NCBI GenBank assembly: GCA_946482545.1
Contig: CAMLRX010000049.1
Span: 1-32,973, forward strand
DNA: 32,973 bases
Direction: 5' to 3'
From: an uncultured Flavihumibacter sp.
GTDB taxonomy: Bacteria; Bacteroidota; Bacteroidia; Chitinophagales; Chitinophagaceae
The position numbers and the translations under genes were made by a program. The notes beneath the pieces are model-generated. The model saw only the letters and a list, made by a program, of their open reading frames with translations, ran no database searches and was not told the origin of the DNA. Shown in pieces: positions 8,248 to 17,462 of this stretch (position 1 is the stretch's first letter; each line of letters starts with the position of its first letter).

Positions 8248-9735
8248 ATGGAAAAAGAAGTGTATGCGCGTAAGGGCTGGTTGGACCATTATTCAGGTTG
8301 GGTGAAAACCCGGCCCGATACTGTGGCTTTCCAAACCTATGATGCAGCTATTTCTTATGCGGCTTTCCATGAGCGGGTGTTGCTTTATGCCCGGGAATTC
8401 CAGAAGCTGGAAATGGAATGTATTGCTGTGTTGGCAACCGGTTCGGTGGAGATGAACGCATGTATACTGGCATCCTTCTTATTGGAGAAAACAATTGTTC
8501 CAATACATCCTGAATGGCCGTTAACCAGGCAGGTATTTGCGTTGGATGAAAGCAGGGCAGGTGTGGTTGTTTCTCCTGATAATATGCCACTGGCTGAAGC
8601 ACTGACAGCTCCCAATCGGAAAGTTGTTTTCCCGGAAGATATTGAGGGCATAGGCGGTTCTGTTGATCTTCCGTCTTTTGATGCGGCTTCAAGTGAAAAA
8701 CCCGCATATATCCTCTTTACTTCCGGAAGTACCGGCAAGCCCAAAGGTGTTCCGGTGCCATTTCGGTGTTTGCATGCTTTCAAGGAATATTACCTTAATG
8801 ACCCGCGGTATGGGTTTTCTTCAGCAGACAGGTTCCTTCAGGTGTATGACGCAACATTTGATGTGTTCTATTTCCCTTTCTTAATCGCGCTGGAAACAGG
8901 TGGAACATGTTGTCTCTTGCCGCCGAAAAAACAAATCAGGTCGTTGCTGATCCTGGAAGCTTTGCTTTTCTACAATATTACGGTGCTGAGCATGGTACCT
9001 ACTGTGCTTCAGATAGTAAAGGGACTTATTAAGGGAATGTCTTTCCCGGCAATGAGGCTGAGTTTTTTGTCCGGAGATATTTTGTACCGGCACCTGGCCG
9101 AAACATGGGAAAATGCCTGCCACAACGCGGTCATTTATAACTGTTACGGTCCTACTGAAACAACAATCGTGTGTACCGCATTTTGTTGGAACGAAGAAAA
9201 AAACAATACAACGCATCCGATCGTTCCAATGGGGTTTCCTTTTCCTGGTACCACTGTTGCGGTGATCAATGATGGTACACCGTGCGGAACCGGTGAAACC
9301 GGGGAATTATTATTAAAGGGCGCGCAGGTATTTAATGGGTATCTGGGCAATGGCGAAAATTGTTTACAGGATGGCTGGTTTCCTTCGGGCGATCTGGTGC
9401 ACCAGGATGAAAAGGGATGCCTGCATTTTCATGGAAGAAAAGATTTCCAGGTAAAGATTGGCGGCTACCGCATAGAGATGGAGGAGGTTGCTATTAAAGT
9501 AAGTCATGTATTGCAAAAAGAAGTGGTGGTAATAGCACACAGAGACCAGGAGGGCAACAACACATTAGTCGCTTTTGTAAAAGGCGCTGCTCCGGTAGAT
9601 ACAGCCTCGTTGAGTAGCCAACTAAAGGAATTACTCCCCGCTTATATGATCCCGGGAAAATACAGGACTGTTGAAGAATGGCCGTACAACAACAATGGAA
9701 AAATTGACCGCCAGCAACTAATCGCATTATTATGA
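8248..9735 (+). CDS. Amino acid adenylation enzyme, DltA-like
   Basis: This 495-aa stand-alone adenylation enzyme of the ANL superfamily has the core motifs in order: A3 P-loop FTSGSTGKPKG (157-167), A4 region YDATFDVFYFP with Asp201 at the position that usually binds the substrate alpha-amino group, A5 YGPTE (300-304), A7 Asp382 (SGDLV), A8 GRKDFQVKIGGYRIE (396-410) and A10 Lys485 (NNGKID). Size and neighbours match DltA, which activates D-alanine as the adenylate and loads it on DltC. The retained Asp supports an amino-acid substrate, but its identity cannot be read by eye. Its TGA overlaps the ATG of the carrier gene (ATGA), implying translational coupling. Confidence 0.85.
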   Translation: MEKEVYARKGWLDHYSGWVKTRPDTVAFQTYDAAISYAAFHERVLLYAREFQKLEMECIAVLATGSVEMNACILASFLLEKTIVPIHPEWPLTRQVFALDESRAGVVVSPDNMPLAEALTAPNRKVVFPEDIEGIGGSVDLPSFDAASSEKPAYILFTSGSTGKPKGVPVPFRCLHAFKEYYLNDPRYGFSSADRFLQVYDATFDVFYFPFLIALETGGTCCLLPPKKQIRSLLILEALLFYNITVLSMVPTVLQIVKGLIKGMSFPAMRLSFLSGDILYRHLAETWENACHNAVIYNCYGPTETTIVCTAFCWNEEKNNTTHPIVPMGFPFPGTTVAVINDGTPCGTGETGELLLKGAQVFNGYLGNGENCLQDGWFPSGDLVHQDEKGCLHFHGRKDFQVKIGGYRIEMEEVAIKVSHVLQKEVVVIAHRDQEGNNTLVAFVKGAAPVDTASLSSQLKELLPAYMIPGKYRTVEEWPYNNNGKIDRQQLIALL

Positions 9736-9995
9736 ACTTAAAATCAAAAGAGGAAATTTTAGCTGAAGTAAGTGGCGTGCTGAGAAAATTACTGGATCAG
9801 CCCGGACTTATTGTGACTTCCGAAACAAGCGCGGACCAGGTGGAAGGTTGGGATTCACTCACACACATGTCCATCATCAGCGAAGTGGAAGCTTTTTTTA
9901 ATATTGAATTCAGGTTCAATGAAATTATGCAGATGGAAAAATTAGGAGACATGGTAGATCTTATCGCTGAAAAAATTGCCGGGAATGCCGTTTAA
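9732..9995 (+). CDS. Acyl/peptidyl carrier protein, DltC-like
   Basis: This 87-aa acidic four-helix protein carries the phosphopantetheine attachment motif GWDSLTHM, with Ser42 as the modified residue. Helices before and after it (EEILAEVSGVLRKLL; HMSIISEVEAFFNIEF) are typical of carrier proteins. It lies between the adenylation and MBOAT genes in DltA-C-B-D order. It is therefore predicted to accept the activated acid as a thioester and deliver it to the membrane acyltransferase. It starts inside the stop codon of the upstream gene, and the next ATG (9985) lies 11 bp before its own stop. A DltC-like role is inferred from context. Confidence 0.88.
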   Translation: MNLKSKEEILAEVSGVLRKLLDQPGLIVTSETSADQVEGWDSLTHMSIISEVEAFFNIEFRFNEIMQMEKLGDMVDLIAEKIAGNAV

Positions 9996-11376
9996 CTCCC
10001 TTTCCTATTTACTTTTTCTGGCGGCTACAGCAGGGATATTTTCCCTGTTGAAGTCAGGCAGGACACAGCAACTGTGGCTTTTGTTCGCCGGGTGTGTGTT
10101 TGTGGGGTATTTCAGTTGGATTTCACTGGGGGCAATACTCGTTATTTCCTCAGGCAACTATAGGTTGATGCGAGGGTATGCAAGCACAGGGGAGGTGGGT
10201 TCAAAAAAAACGCTCTTTACTATAGCCCTGACATTAAATACGTTGCTGTTGCTTGGTTATAAATATATGCAGGAGTATCTGGGGATGAATGAATGGCTGC
10301 TCCTGGGGATAGGCTTCTACACCTTACAGCACGTGGGCAACTGGATAGCGCTTCATTTCACAGGGTATGATTCCTCAAAGCAGCGAAACAGTTATTTTCT
10401 CTCGGTACTTTTTTTTCCGAAAATACCATCGGGTCCTTTGCTGTCGGCAAAAGAAGTGCAACTTTTTCAGTCGGAAGCAAAATACATTACCCGAAAAAAA
10501 GATGTGATTTATGCAGTAAACCGCATCACCCTCGGACTGGTAAAAAAGATGGTGATTGCAGACAGGCTCTTGCCCTTTGTGCAGGAAATATTTGATAAGC
10601 ATACTGCATTGTCTGTATTCGATATTTACATGGGATCAGTATTGTTTACGATCCAGTTGTATGCGGATTTCTCAGGTTATATAGACATCGCGCTTGGTTC
10701 CGCAAGGTTATTCGGCATCGCTCTTCCCGAAAATTTCCAACTGCCGCTGCGGGCACAGTCCGTTACGGCTTTCTGGCGCAAATGGCACATAACGTTGGTG
10801 GCCTGGTTGCGGAACTATATTTTCCAACCGGTTTCATTTGCATACAGGAAATCTCCTTACGGCCTGTATCTGGCAATTGGCATCACTTTCCTCGTCAGTG
10901 CCTTATGGCATGGACTGGCCATTACTTTTTTTATTTGGGCGCTGTTTCATTTTGTGTACCTGGCGGTAGAAAAAAAAGCAGGAGCAGCGGGCAAAGAAGG
11001 CAAAACTTTTTTCGGGAAACTGATCCGTGCTTTTGTAGTGTTGAACCTGGTTTCCGTAGCCCATTTTTTCTTCAGGGCGGGAAGCTGGGAAGGGCTTACA
11101 ATACTTTCAAAACAACTGGTTGAACTTCCTGTATTGCTTCCCGAAGGAGCAGCATTGAAAACCTGGCTGATTAACGGGGGAAGATATATAGAGGACACGA
11201 TGAACATCAGGCTCGGAATGGTGCTCGCGGCAGGACTACTTTTTTTCGAACACCGCATCGATAAATATGCTAAGAGTGAAGAATTGCATATTGCCTACTC
11301 CGTTCTGATGTTGTTTCTTCTGCTGTCCATTGGTATATTCGACGCTGGTGAACGGTTCATTTATATGCAGTTCTGA
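9985..11376 (+). CDS. MBOAT-family membrane O-acyltransferase, DltB-like
   Basis: This 463-aa polytopic membrane protein is counted from the ATG at 9985; a TTG at 9976 would add three residues. It has about ten or more hydrophobic segments. The family signatures are present: FWRKWHITLVAWLRNYIF, with His268, and SALWHGLAITFFIW, with the conserved membrane-embedded catalytic His309. DltB-type MBOATs take the acyl group from a carrier-protein thioester and pass it across the membrane. Adjacent DltA-, DltC- and DltD-like genes support this over alginate-type O-acetylation (AlgI also belongs to the family). It overlaps the carrier gene by 11 bp and ends 1 bp before the next start. Confidence 0.88.
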   Translation: MPFNSLSYLLFLAATAGIFSLLKSGRTQQLWLLFAGCVFVGYFSWISLGAILVISSGNYRLMRGYASTGEVGSKKTLFTIALTLNTLLLLGYKYMQEYLGMNEWLLLGIGFYTLQHVGNWIALHFTGYDSSKQRNSYFLSVLFFPKIPSGPLLSAKEVQLFQSEAKYITRKKDVIYAVNRITLGLVKKMVIADRLLPFVQEIFDKHTALSVFDIYMGSVLFTIQLYADFSGYIDIALGSARLFGIALPENFQLPLRAQSVTAFWRKWHITLVAWLRNYIFQPVSFAYRKSPYGLYLAIGITFLVSALWHGLAITFFIWALFHFVYLAVEKKAGAAGKEGKTFFGKLIRAFVVLNLVSVAHFFFRAGSWEGLTILSKQLVELPVLLPEGAALKTWLINGGRYIEDTMNIRLGMVLAAGLLFFEHRIDKYAKSEELHIAYSVLMLFLLLSIGIFDAGERFIYMQF

Positions 11377-11377
11377 T

Positions 11378-12346
11378 ATGAGTACTGGGAAAAAAATATT
11401 ATTTATTCTGATTACGCTTGCAGCGCTGCTGATTGTGTTTCCCGTATTTATGCGGGAAGGGATTATTCATAACCGCAACTATAAGCCGGGGTATATTCTT
11501 TCCAGCCGGATTGATGCTGATATCGTTTACCTCGGGGCCTGTGAGCCGGAGTGGGGCATAGTGCCTGATTCAGTAAAGAAATATTCGGGCCGTACAAATT
11601 TTATTCTTGGCCAGTTTGGCGCCGACTACGCGGAAAATTTTCTGATGGTAAGATCATATCTTACACACCAAAAGAAACCAGAACTTGTTGTCATCTTCGC
11701 AACCCCGGAATCATTTGATGAGTCAGTTGCCAATGGATTCAACAGCTACAGGTTTGCACACCTTGATCCTGATGATACCATCAGAAACATTATCAGGGAC
11801 TTTGACGCGCCCTACGAAAAATGGATGCACCTCCCTTTTATGCGCTATTCCTGGTACGCGAACCATACTTTCTTTAAAAGCATTTTAGGCTGGGGAGATA
11901 AGTTCAGAAAAAAGAACGTGATCGATACCACAACAGGTACCGGCGTTTTCCCTATTCCTTTTGAGCCGGGTAAAAACGCGGTTATTGTACACGGCGCACC
12001 AGCGAAGGATTTCCAATGGAGTAACAGAAGGGCTAAGTATTTTTCACAATTGATCAGTTTTCTTCAGCAACAACATATTCCGGTACTGCTTTACGAATCA
12101 CCGCTTTGGGAAAAAGGAGAGATGCTCCGTCATAACCGGAACGAAATGGTTGCAAAAATTGATTCGATAGCGGCGGTTTATAAAGTTCCTTTCAAAAAAT
12201 TCGAAAACAAAGCAATAAGTTCAGACAGCACCAACTTCTTTACCATCACCAACCTCAGCCACAAGGCGACAGGATGGTTCAGCAAAGAACTGGGCGTTTT
12301 TATGCGAGACAGTTTGCATTATCTTTACCCCGACGAATTCAAATAA
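11378..12346 (+). CDS. DltD/SGNH-like single-pass membrane protein with altered active site
   Basis: This 322-aa protein uses the ATG at 11378, directly after the MBOAT stop; a TTG at 11330 would lie inside the MBOAT gene. Residues 7-25 form one N-terminal membrane anchor, with the rest predicted periplasmic. The segment YLGACEPEWGIVPDS (51-65) resembles the first SGNH block, usually GSSR...GI.P, with Cys55 where the nucleophilic Ser is expected. Near the C-terminus, ITNLSHKATGWFS aligns with the D..HLN..GA..FS block, placing Asn292 at the His position; His295 is close by. Size, anchor and position match DltD, the partner of DltB. It may be a non-catalytic or altered member of the family. The parC ATG follows 7 bp after its stop. 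Confidence 0.68.
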   Translation: MSTGKKILFILITLAALLIVFPVFMREGIIHNRNYKPGYILSSRIDADIVYLGACEPEWGIVPDSVKKYSGRTNFILGQFGADYAENFLMVRSYLTHQKKPELVVIFATPESFDESVANGFNSYRFAHLDPDDTIRNIIRDFDAPYEKWMHLPFMRYSWYANHTFFKSILGWGDKFRKKNVIDTTTGTGVFPIPFEPGKNAVIVHGAPAKDFQWSNRRAKYFSQLISFLQQQHIPVLLYESPLWEKGEMLRHNRNEMVAKIDSIAAVYKVPFKKFENKAISSDSTNFFTITNLSHKATGWFSKELGVFMRDSLHYLYPDEFK

Positions 12347-12353
12347 CAAGTGT

Positions 12354-14873
12354 ATGAGCAAGGAAAATTACGACGCACAGGAAAAGAATGAAAAAGAAAC
12401 CGGCGTACAGAGCCAGTACAAAACCTGGTTCCTGGATTACGCTTCTTATGTGATTCTGGAAAGGGCCGTACCGGCTATTGAAGATGGCCTGAAGCCCGTT
12501 CAACGCAGGATACTCCACGCCATGAAGGAAATGGATGACGGGCGTTACAATAAAGTGGCCAATATTATCGGCCAAAGTATGCAGTACCATCCCCATGGCG
12601 ATGCTTCCATAGGAGATGCACTGGTGAATATGGGGCAAAAAGACCTGCTGATAGATACGCAGGGCAACTGGGGTGATGTGCGTACCGGAGACGATGCAGC
12701 CGCTGCAAGGTATATTGAGGCCCGTCTGAGCAAATTCGCGCTGGATGTGGTTTTCAACAATAAAACTACGGAATGGCAACTGAGTTATGATGGCCGCAAG
12801 AACGAGCCTGTAACCTTACCCGTGAAGTTTCCGCTGCTGCTTGCACAGGGTGCGGATGGTATCGCGGTTGGATTGTCTACCAAAATTCTGCCCCACAATT
12901 TTTGTGAGATCATTGAAGCGGCTGTTAAACACCTTCGGGGAAAGAAATTTGAGTTGTACCCCGATTTTCTTACCGGTGGAATGATTGATGTTACCAACTA
13001 CAACGACGGCAAACGCGGTGGAAAAGTGCGGGTACGCGCCAACATTGAAGAACTGGACAAGAAAACCCTCATCATCCGCAATGTGCCCTACGGCGTAACC
13101 ACTTCCTCACTCATTGATTCTATCCTGAAGGCCAACGATCAGGGAAAAATCAAGATCAAAAAAGTGACCGACAATACCGCCGCGGATGTGGAAATTATGG
13201 TTGACCTCGCACCCGGAATTTCTCCCGATATCACCATCGACGCGCTTTATGCGTTTACTGATTGTGAGGTGAGCATTTCACCCAATGCCTGCGTGATTGT
13301 CGACAACAAACCCAGGTTTATCGGCGCCCACGACCTGCTGGTGCATTCCGCAGATCAAACCCGGGACCTTCTGAAAAAAGAACTGGAAATCAAACTCGGT
13401 GAACTACAGGAGAAATGGCATTATACTTCATTGGAGAAAATATTCTTCGAAGAGAAAATCTATAAGGAACTCGAAAAGAAACATGAAACCTGGGATAAAG
13501 TAATCGAAGCCATCAACAAAGCTTTCGATCCTTTCAAAAAGAAACTGAAAAGAGACATCACCAGAGAAGATATCGTTAAACTCACGGAGAAACCCGTAAG
13601 AAGAATTTACCGCCTCGATATCGATGAACTGAACGAACAGATTAAAGGACTGGAAGCCGATATCAAACAGGTGGAATACGACCTGGAGCACATTACGGAT
13701 TTCACCATTTCCTATTTTGAAAACCTGCTTAAAAAGTATGGAAAAGGACGTGAACGCAAGACGGAAATCAAATTATTTGAAGCCATCCAGGCCAAACAGG
13801 TGGCTATCGCCAATACGAAGTTGTATGTAAACCGTGCCGACGGATTTATCGGTTCCGGGTTGAAAAAGGATGAATTCATAACCGATTGTTCTGACCTCGA
13901 CGATATCATCGCATTCACCAAATCAGGAAAAATGAAAGTGGTGAAAATGGCCGATAAGGTATTTATTGGTAAAGACATTATCCATATCGCCGTTTTCCAG
14001 AAGAACGATGAACGTACCACCTATAATATGATTTATGCGGATGGAAAAAGCGGCATCAGCTACGGAAAAAGGTTCAATGTTACCGGTGTTACACGCGAAA
14101 AAGAATATGATCTCACGAAAGGTGATCCCAAATCAAAAGTGCTTTACTTCTCCGTGAATCCAAATGGCGAAGCGGAAGTGGTGAAAGTATTGTTAAGTCC
14201 GAACTGCAGCGCGCGCATTAAAGAACTGGACTTTTATTTTGAAACGCTGGAAATTAAAGGCAGATCAGTATTGGGCAACCAGGTTACCAAATACCCCATC
14301 AAAAGCGTAAAGTTCAAAGAAGCTGGTAAATCCACACTCAGTGCCAGAAAATTATGGTTCGACGACCAGTTCGGCAGGCTGAATACCGAGGAGAAAGGTA
14401 CGTATCTCGGGAGCTTCGATCCTGAAGATAAAATACTGGTGGTGTACAACGACGGCACCTACGAAATCACCGATCAGGAACTTACGCAGCGTTTTGATGC
14501 AGACAAGGTAATGCTGATCCAGCAGTTCAACAATCTACGCATACTCACGGCTATCTACTACGATGCGGTAAAACTTCAGTTCAACATTAAAAGGTTCAAG
14601 ATTGAAACGGGTACCCTGAAAACCAGGTTCCTGTTTATCAAGGAAGGAGAGGGCAACTATCTCGCTTCCATCACCACTGATGAACAACCGGTATTGCTGC
14701 TGAAAACAGGTAAAAAATCCGCTCCCGAAATCCAGAAAATCAAGATCGCGGATTTCGTGGAAGTAATGGGCTGGAAAGCCGTGGGCAATAAACTGGTAGA
14801 CAAAAAAGCGGTAGATTTTGAATGGGAGAAAAAGGCCGGCAAGGACGATGGGCAGCCGGAATTATTTGAATAA
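12354..14873 (+). CDS. parC: DNA topoisomerase IV subunit A (ParC type)
   Basis: This 839-aa DNA-cleaving subunit of a type IIA topoisomerase has the N-terminal region [14 protein letters not shown] (28-40) and [14 protein letters not shown] (44-57), which start the winged-helix domain. Tyr120 in [11 protein letters not shown] is the residue that bonds to DNA. The quinolone-determining loop reads [13 protein letters not shown] (79-91), with Ala84 at the key Ser position and Asp88 retained. A helical coiled-coil arm lies near 340-440 and a beta-propeller-like C-terminal domain covers about 490-815. It pairs with ParE upstream. In many genomes parE and parC are neighbours; here DUF1835, VOC and the Dlt-like genes separate them on the same strand. 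The likely reading is topoisomerase IV, not gyrase. Confidence 0.92.
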   Translation: MSKENYDAQEKNEKETGVQSQYKTWFLDYASYVILERAVPAIEDGLKPVQRRILHAMKEMDDGRYNKVANIIGQSMQYHPHGDASIGDALVNMGQKDLLIDTQGNWGDVRTGDDAAAARYIEARLSKFALDVVFNNKTTEWQLSYDGRKNEPVTLPVKFPLLLAQGADGIAVGLSTKILPHNFCEIIEAAVKHLRGKKFELYPDFLTGGMIDVTNYNDGKRGGKVRVRANIEELDKKTLIIRNVPYGVTTSSLIDSILKANDQGKIKIKKVTDNTAADVEIMVDLAPGISPDITIDALYAFTDCEVSISPNACVIVDNKPRFIGAHDLLVHSADQTRDLLKKELEIKLGELQEKWHYTSLEKIFFEEKIYKELEKKHETWDKVIEAINKAFDPFKKKLKRDITREDIVKLTEKPVRRIYRLDIDELNEQIKGLEADIKQVEYDLEHITDFTISYFENLLKKYGKGRERKTEIKLFEAIQAKQVAIANTKLYVNRADGFIGSGLKKDEFITDCSDLDDIIAFTKSGKMKVVKMADKVFIGKDIIHIAVFQKNDERTTYNMIYADGKSGISYGKRFNVTGVTREKEYDLTKGDPKSKVLYFSVNPNGEAEVVKVLLSPNCSARIKELDFYFETLEIKGRSVLGNQVTKYPIKSVKFKEAGKSTLSARKLWFDDQFGRLNTEEKGTYLGSFDPEDKILVVYNDGTYEITDQELTQRFDADKVMLIQQFNNLRILTAIYYDAVKLQFNIKRFKIETGTLKTRFLFIKEGEGNYLASITTDEQPVLLLKTGKKSAPEIQKIKIADFVEVMGWKAVGNKLVDKKAVDFEWEKKAGKDDGQPELFE

Positions 14874-14897
14874 TTTATTAAATTCGCCATCCCGAAT

Positions 14898-14971
14898 CGG
14901 GATGTAGCGCAGCCCGGTAGCGCGCTTCGTTCGGGACGAAGAGGCCGCTGGTTCGAATCCAGTCATCCCGA
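14898..14971 (+). tRNA. tRNA-Pro (anticodon CGG)
   Basis: This 74-nt cloverleaf starts 24 bp after the parC stop. The acceptor stem is CGGGATG/CATCCCG with discriminator A. The D arm is GCGC/GCGC. The anticodon stem CTTCG/CGAAG has loop TTCGGGA, so the anticodon is CGG with G37, as in tRNA-Pro. The T arm is GCTGG/CCAGT with loop TTCGAAT. The CCA end is not encoded. Just upstream, CATCCCGA (14888-14895) repeats the tRNA 3' end exactly and can pair with its 5' acceptor strand. The tRNA is probably read with parC or from a nearby promoter I cannot identify. Confidence 0.95.
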
Positions 14972-14994
14972 CAGCATTCAGCTCAAAGGATTAC

Positions 14995-15036
14995 AAAAGG
15001 CTCGTGAAACGCAATGTTTACGGGCCTTTTGTCTTT
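14995..15036 (+). terminator. Rho-independent terminator after tRNA-Pro
   Basis: A stem is formed by AAAAGGCTCGTGAAAC (14995-15010) with GTTTACGGGCCTTTT (15016-15030), allowing one wobble and one bulge. The loop is GCAAT, followed by TTTTGTCTTTT. It would end transcription of the parE-parC-tRNA run. Confidence 0.8.
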
Positions 15037-15119
15037 TCAGAAGGTTAATTAATATCAAAAGGTTTCAATGTTTTGGCGCACATTAGGTGAATTGTTTGGT
15101 GAATTATCTTAGCGATTCA

Positions 15120-16499
15120 CTAATACGGTAATTTCGATGATTTATCTAAGACTATACCGTCCTTAATTATTGTTTTCTCTGACAGAAAGTTTTTTTCATT
15201 GTCGAAGGGGCTTTTATCCCATATCAGCAGGTTTGCTCTCTTTCCTTTTTCAATTGAACCGTATTGTTTGTCTAACCCCAAAGCAGTAGCTCCGTTTATT
15301 GTAGAAATCTGCAGGATATCCGGTACTGAAAAGCCATATTCAGCTAGAAGAAGTTGTTCAGAAACAATTGCTTTTCCTCCATTGGGCCAGTCTGTTCCTA
15401 TTCTTAGCTTTATTCCCTTATCGAACAACTGCTTTACGTAGCCCATAAACAGTCTGAAGTTCTCTTTACACCGTTCCAACTGCAATAAAGATAATGAGGT
15501 GTCAACATTAGCAGTGAAATAGGTCCATCCGAAGGGCTCGGCCATCAGGTGAATTGATGTGGAGAAAGTTGCTTTGTTTTTTGAGAGATTATCAATCAAA
15601 GAATTAAGCACCGCCGGGTTTTTGTCGTGCATAAAACGAAACATTTCCAATCGCTCCAACTGGCCATTTTTTACCGCGCCGGGCGCATAGTGTTTCTGTA
15701 ATTCCAACCTAAAATCTTTATCGTCCTTTTGAGCGTGAAAAACGCTGTTCACCAACGTCAGGATATGCTCATAGTTTACCAAACCAATATCTAACGCTGA
15801 ATCAATAAACATGACATTCTGATCCACGTGCCCATAGACATTCATCCCCAAACTATCAGCAGTATGAAATGCTGCTTCGAATTCTGGTCTTCTAAGTTTC
15901 CAGTAAAGTTTGATATGCCTTATGCCAAGGTTGAAATATTCTATGACTTTCTGCCTTGCGGCATGAGGAGCGTTTACGACAACGTGATTAATGTAAGGCT
16001 TTCGTCCCCCATCAGAAACCAATGCGCCCCCCACAGTGTAAATATCCAGTGAACTTTTTCGCTGATCGGCGCCCCAACTGAGTATTGGCGACAACCAGGT
16101 TTCAGGCTGTCCCATGATCATTGCCGTTGTGACGCCGTAAGGCAGGTAAGTCTCAGATATCCGATTCCTGTACTCCTCTAAAGAGTCCTTGGGGAAATAT
16201 TCCGGCAGCGGACCATAGGTCCGGAAGACATCAGTCGCATGGATGTGCGTGTCGATAAAACCTGGGGTAAGAAGCTTCCCCTCGGCATTTATGATTTTTG
16301 CTCCATCATAATGTTTCTGACGACCTGTTTCTTTTGTAATGATTCCGTCTTTAATGCAAATCGTTCTGTTTAATGAAACTGTACCTTTTCGCGAGTCAAA
16401 AACACTTGCATTCCTGATCACAATATCATACGCCCCTTTCTGTCCGAAGACAGTAAGTGCGTTCAGGGAAAGTAAGGCCAGGGCTATAAGTTTTATCAT
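15120..16499 (-). CDS. Exported amidohydrolase-family metal hydrolase
   Basis: This 459-aa protein has a Sec signal peptide (MIKLIALALLSLNALTVFGQ) and an amidohydrolase-superfamily TIM barrel. Visible metal and catalytic residues are His85 and His87 (FIDTHIHAT), a likely bridging Lys197 (HIKLYWK), His224 (YGHVDQN), His245 (NYEHIL) and Asp370 (RIGTDWPNGG). The flanking small beta-sandwich is split between the N- and C-termini (DIVIRNASVFD; GSIEKGKRANLLIWDKSPF). This is the imidazolonepropionase/prolidase-like exported group. The substrate is unknown and could be a cyclic amide or dipeptide. The gene stands alone on the minus strand, next to the tRNA terminator on one side and decayed genes on the other. 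Confidence 0.85.
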   Translation of the reverse strand: MIKLIALALLSLNALTVFGQKGAYDIVIRNASVFDSRKGTVSLNRTICIKDGIITKETGRQKHYDGAKIINAEGKLLTPGFIDTHIHATDVFRTYGPLPEYFPKDSLEEYRNRISETYLPYGVTTAMIMGQPETWLSPILSWGADQRKSSLDIYTVGGALVSDGGRKPYINHVVVNAPHAARQKVIEYFNLGIRHIKLYWKLRRPEFEAAFHTADSLGMNVYGHVDQNVMFIDSALDIGLVNYEHILTLVNSVFHAQKDDKDFRLELQKHYAPGAVKNGQLERLEMFRFMHDKNPAVLNSLIDNLSKNKATFSTSIHLMAEPFGWTYFTANVDTSLSLLQLERCKENFRLFMGYVKQLFDKGIKLRIGTDWPNGGKAIVSEQLLLAEYGFSVPDILQISTINGATALGLDKQYGSIEKGKRANLLIWDKSPFDNEKNFLSEKTIIKDGIVLDKSSKLPY

Positions 16500-16580
16500 T
16501 TAATGTTCTATTTGATATATAAGACAACGGGTGGTTTCCTTGAAAGACAATAGTCTGTAACCGCTTTTTTGCAAGTAAAT

Positions 16581-17462
16581 TTATGGTAAAACTGAATTTT
16601 TCAAATGCCGTCTATCCAAGACTATTTTCAAGCTGTATTTCCTTCCTTAAAACTTGTCTTGATTAGCAAAATAAGACGGTAGTATGTTTTTTCTCCAATA
16701 GGCTCGCGGTCACTGAACGAATAATTTTGCGCGCCCGGGCTGTTTTTAGCGGGTATTGTGCCAATTGCGCTGAAGGCGGCGCCATCTGAAGATCTTGTCG
16801 AAATCAAGTACCTGCGCGCGATAAGCCGCCACTGTTGTGCTACCTGTCCTCGGGCCGGCATACACTCCTTCATTCGCCATGGCGGTTAACACCATTGAAT
16901 AGCTCGAAATAGAGGTGGGTAGATAGGATGTTGCCGAGGGAACTGTTGTACCTGCGGTTGATAACCAGCTGCCGGTTCCATTAGTAGACTGGTAGAGGAT
17001 TCCTGCCAGCAGCGTACCACTAAAGGAAGTGGAATACGATTAAGATGTTGCGCCTGCACCCTGGAAGGCAAATATCTGGTTGCCCGTTGAATTGCCCCGT
17101 GTTAAGCCAGAGGGTAAGCCTGACCCGCTGCAGTTATAGGTTGCCATTGATCCATAATTTGCCGTGTTACCCTCAACTCTAACGACCGTGCCCGCAGGCA
17201 GTGCGGTACTCGCGGTCCAGATAACGTATTGCTCCATCCAGCGTATTATGTTTCCTGTCTGATCGGTAAAGCCGCAATTGGTAAACCCGATTTCTGTGGT
17301 TGACGAAATATTCTGCCAAATCACAAATTCAAAATGCTTTGGCGTAACATTCGCTGTGAGGGAAATGAAAGAAACGTCTCCTGCACTAAGTGTTGTTTGA
17401 GAACGCGTCGTGAACGAAACGTCTAGAAAGGAAAGTGTAATAAGGCATGCGAGTAGCGGTTT
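16581..17462 (-). pseudogene. Remnant of a T9SS-exported surface protein
   Basis: The minus strand shows a signal-peptide-like start (KPLLACLITLSFL) without a start codon: a TAA sits directly upstream. It continues with LSAGDVSFISL, FVIWQNISSTTEIGFTNCGF, TALPAGTVVRVEG and GNQIFAFQGAG, a pattern typical of large Bacteroidota secreted proteins. An in-frame TAA at 17040-17042 interrupts it, but the same frame continues plausibly (SYSTSFSGTLLAGILYQ, then GVYAGPRTGSTTVAAYRAQV). The frame then changes near 16800 to SSDGAAFSAIGTIPAKN and GEKTYYRLILL, the segment before a T9SS sorting domain. It changes again near 16650 to GRKYSLKIVLDRRHLKNSVLP. Intact homologues are usually much longer, so a middle part appears deleted. 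Several lesions make this a dead gene. Confidence 0.7.
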
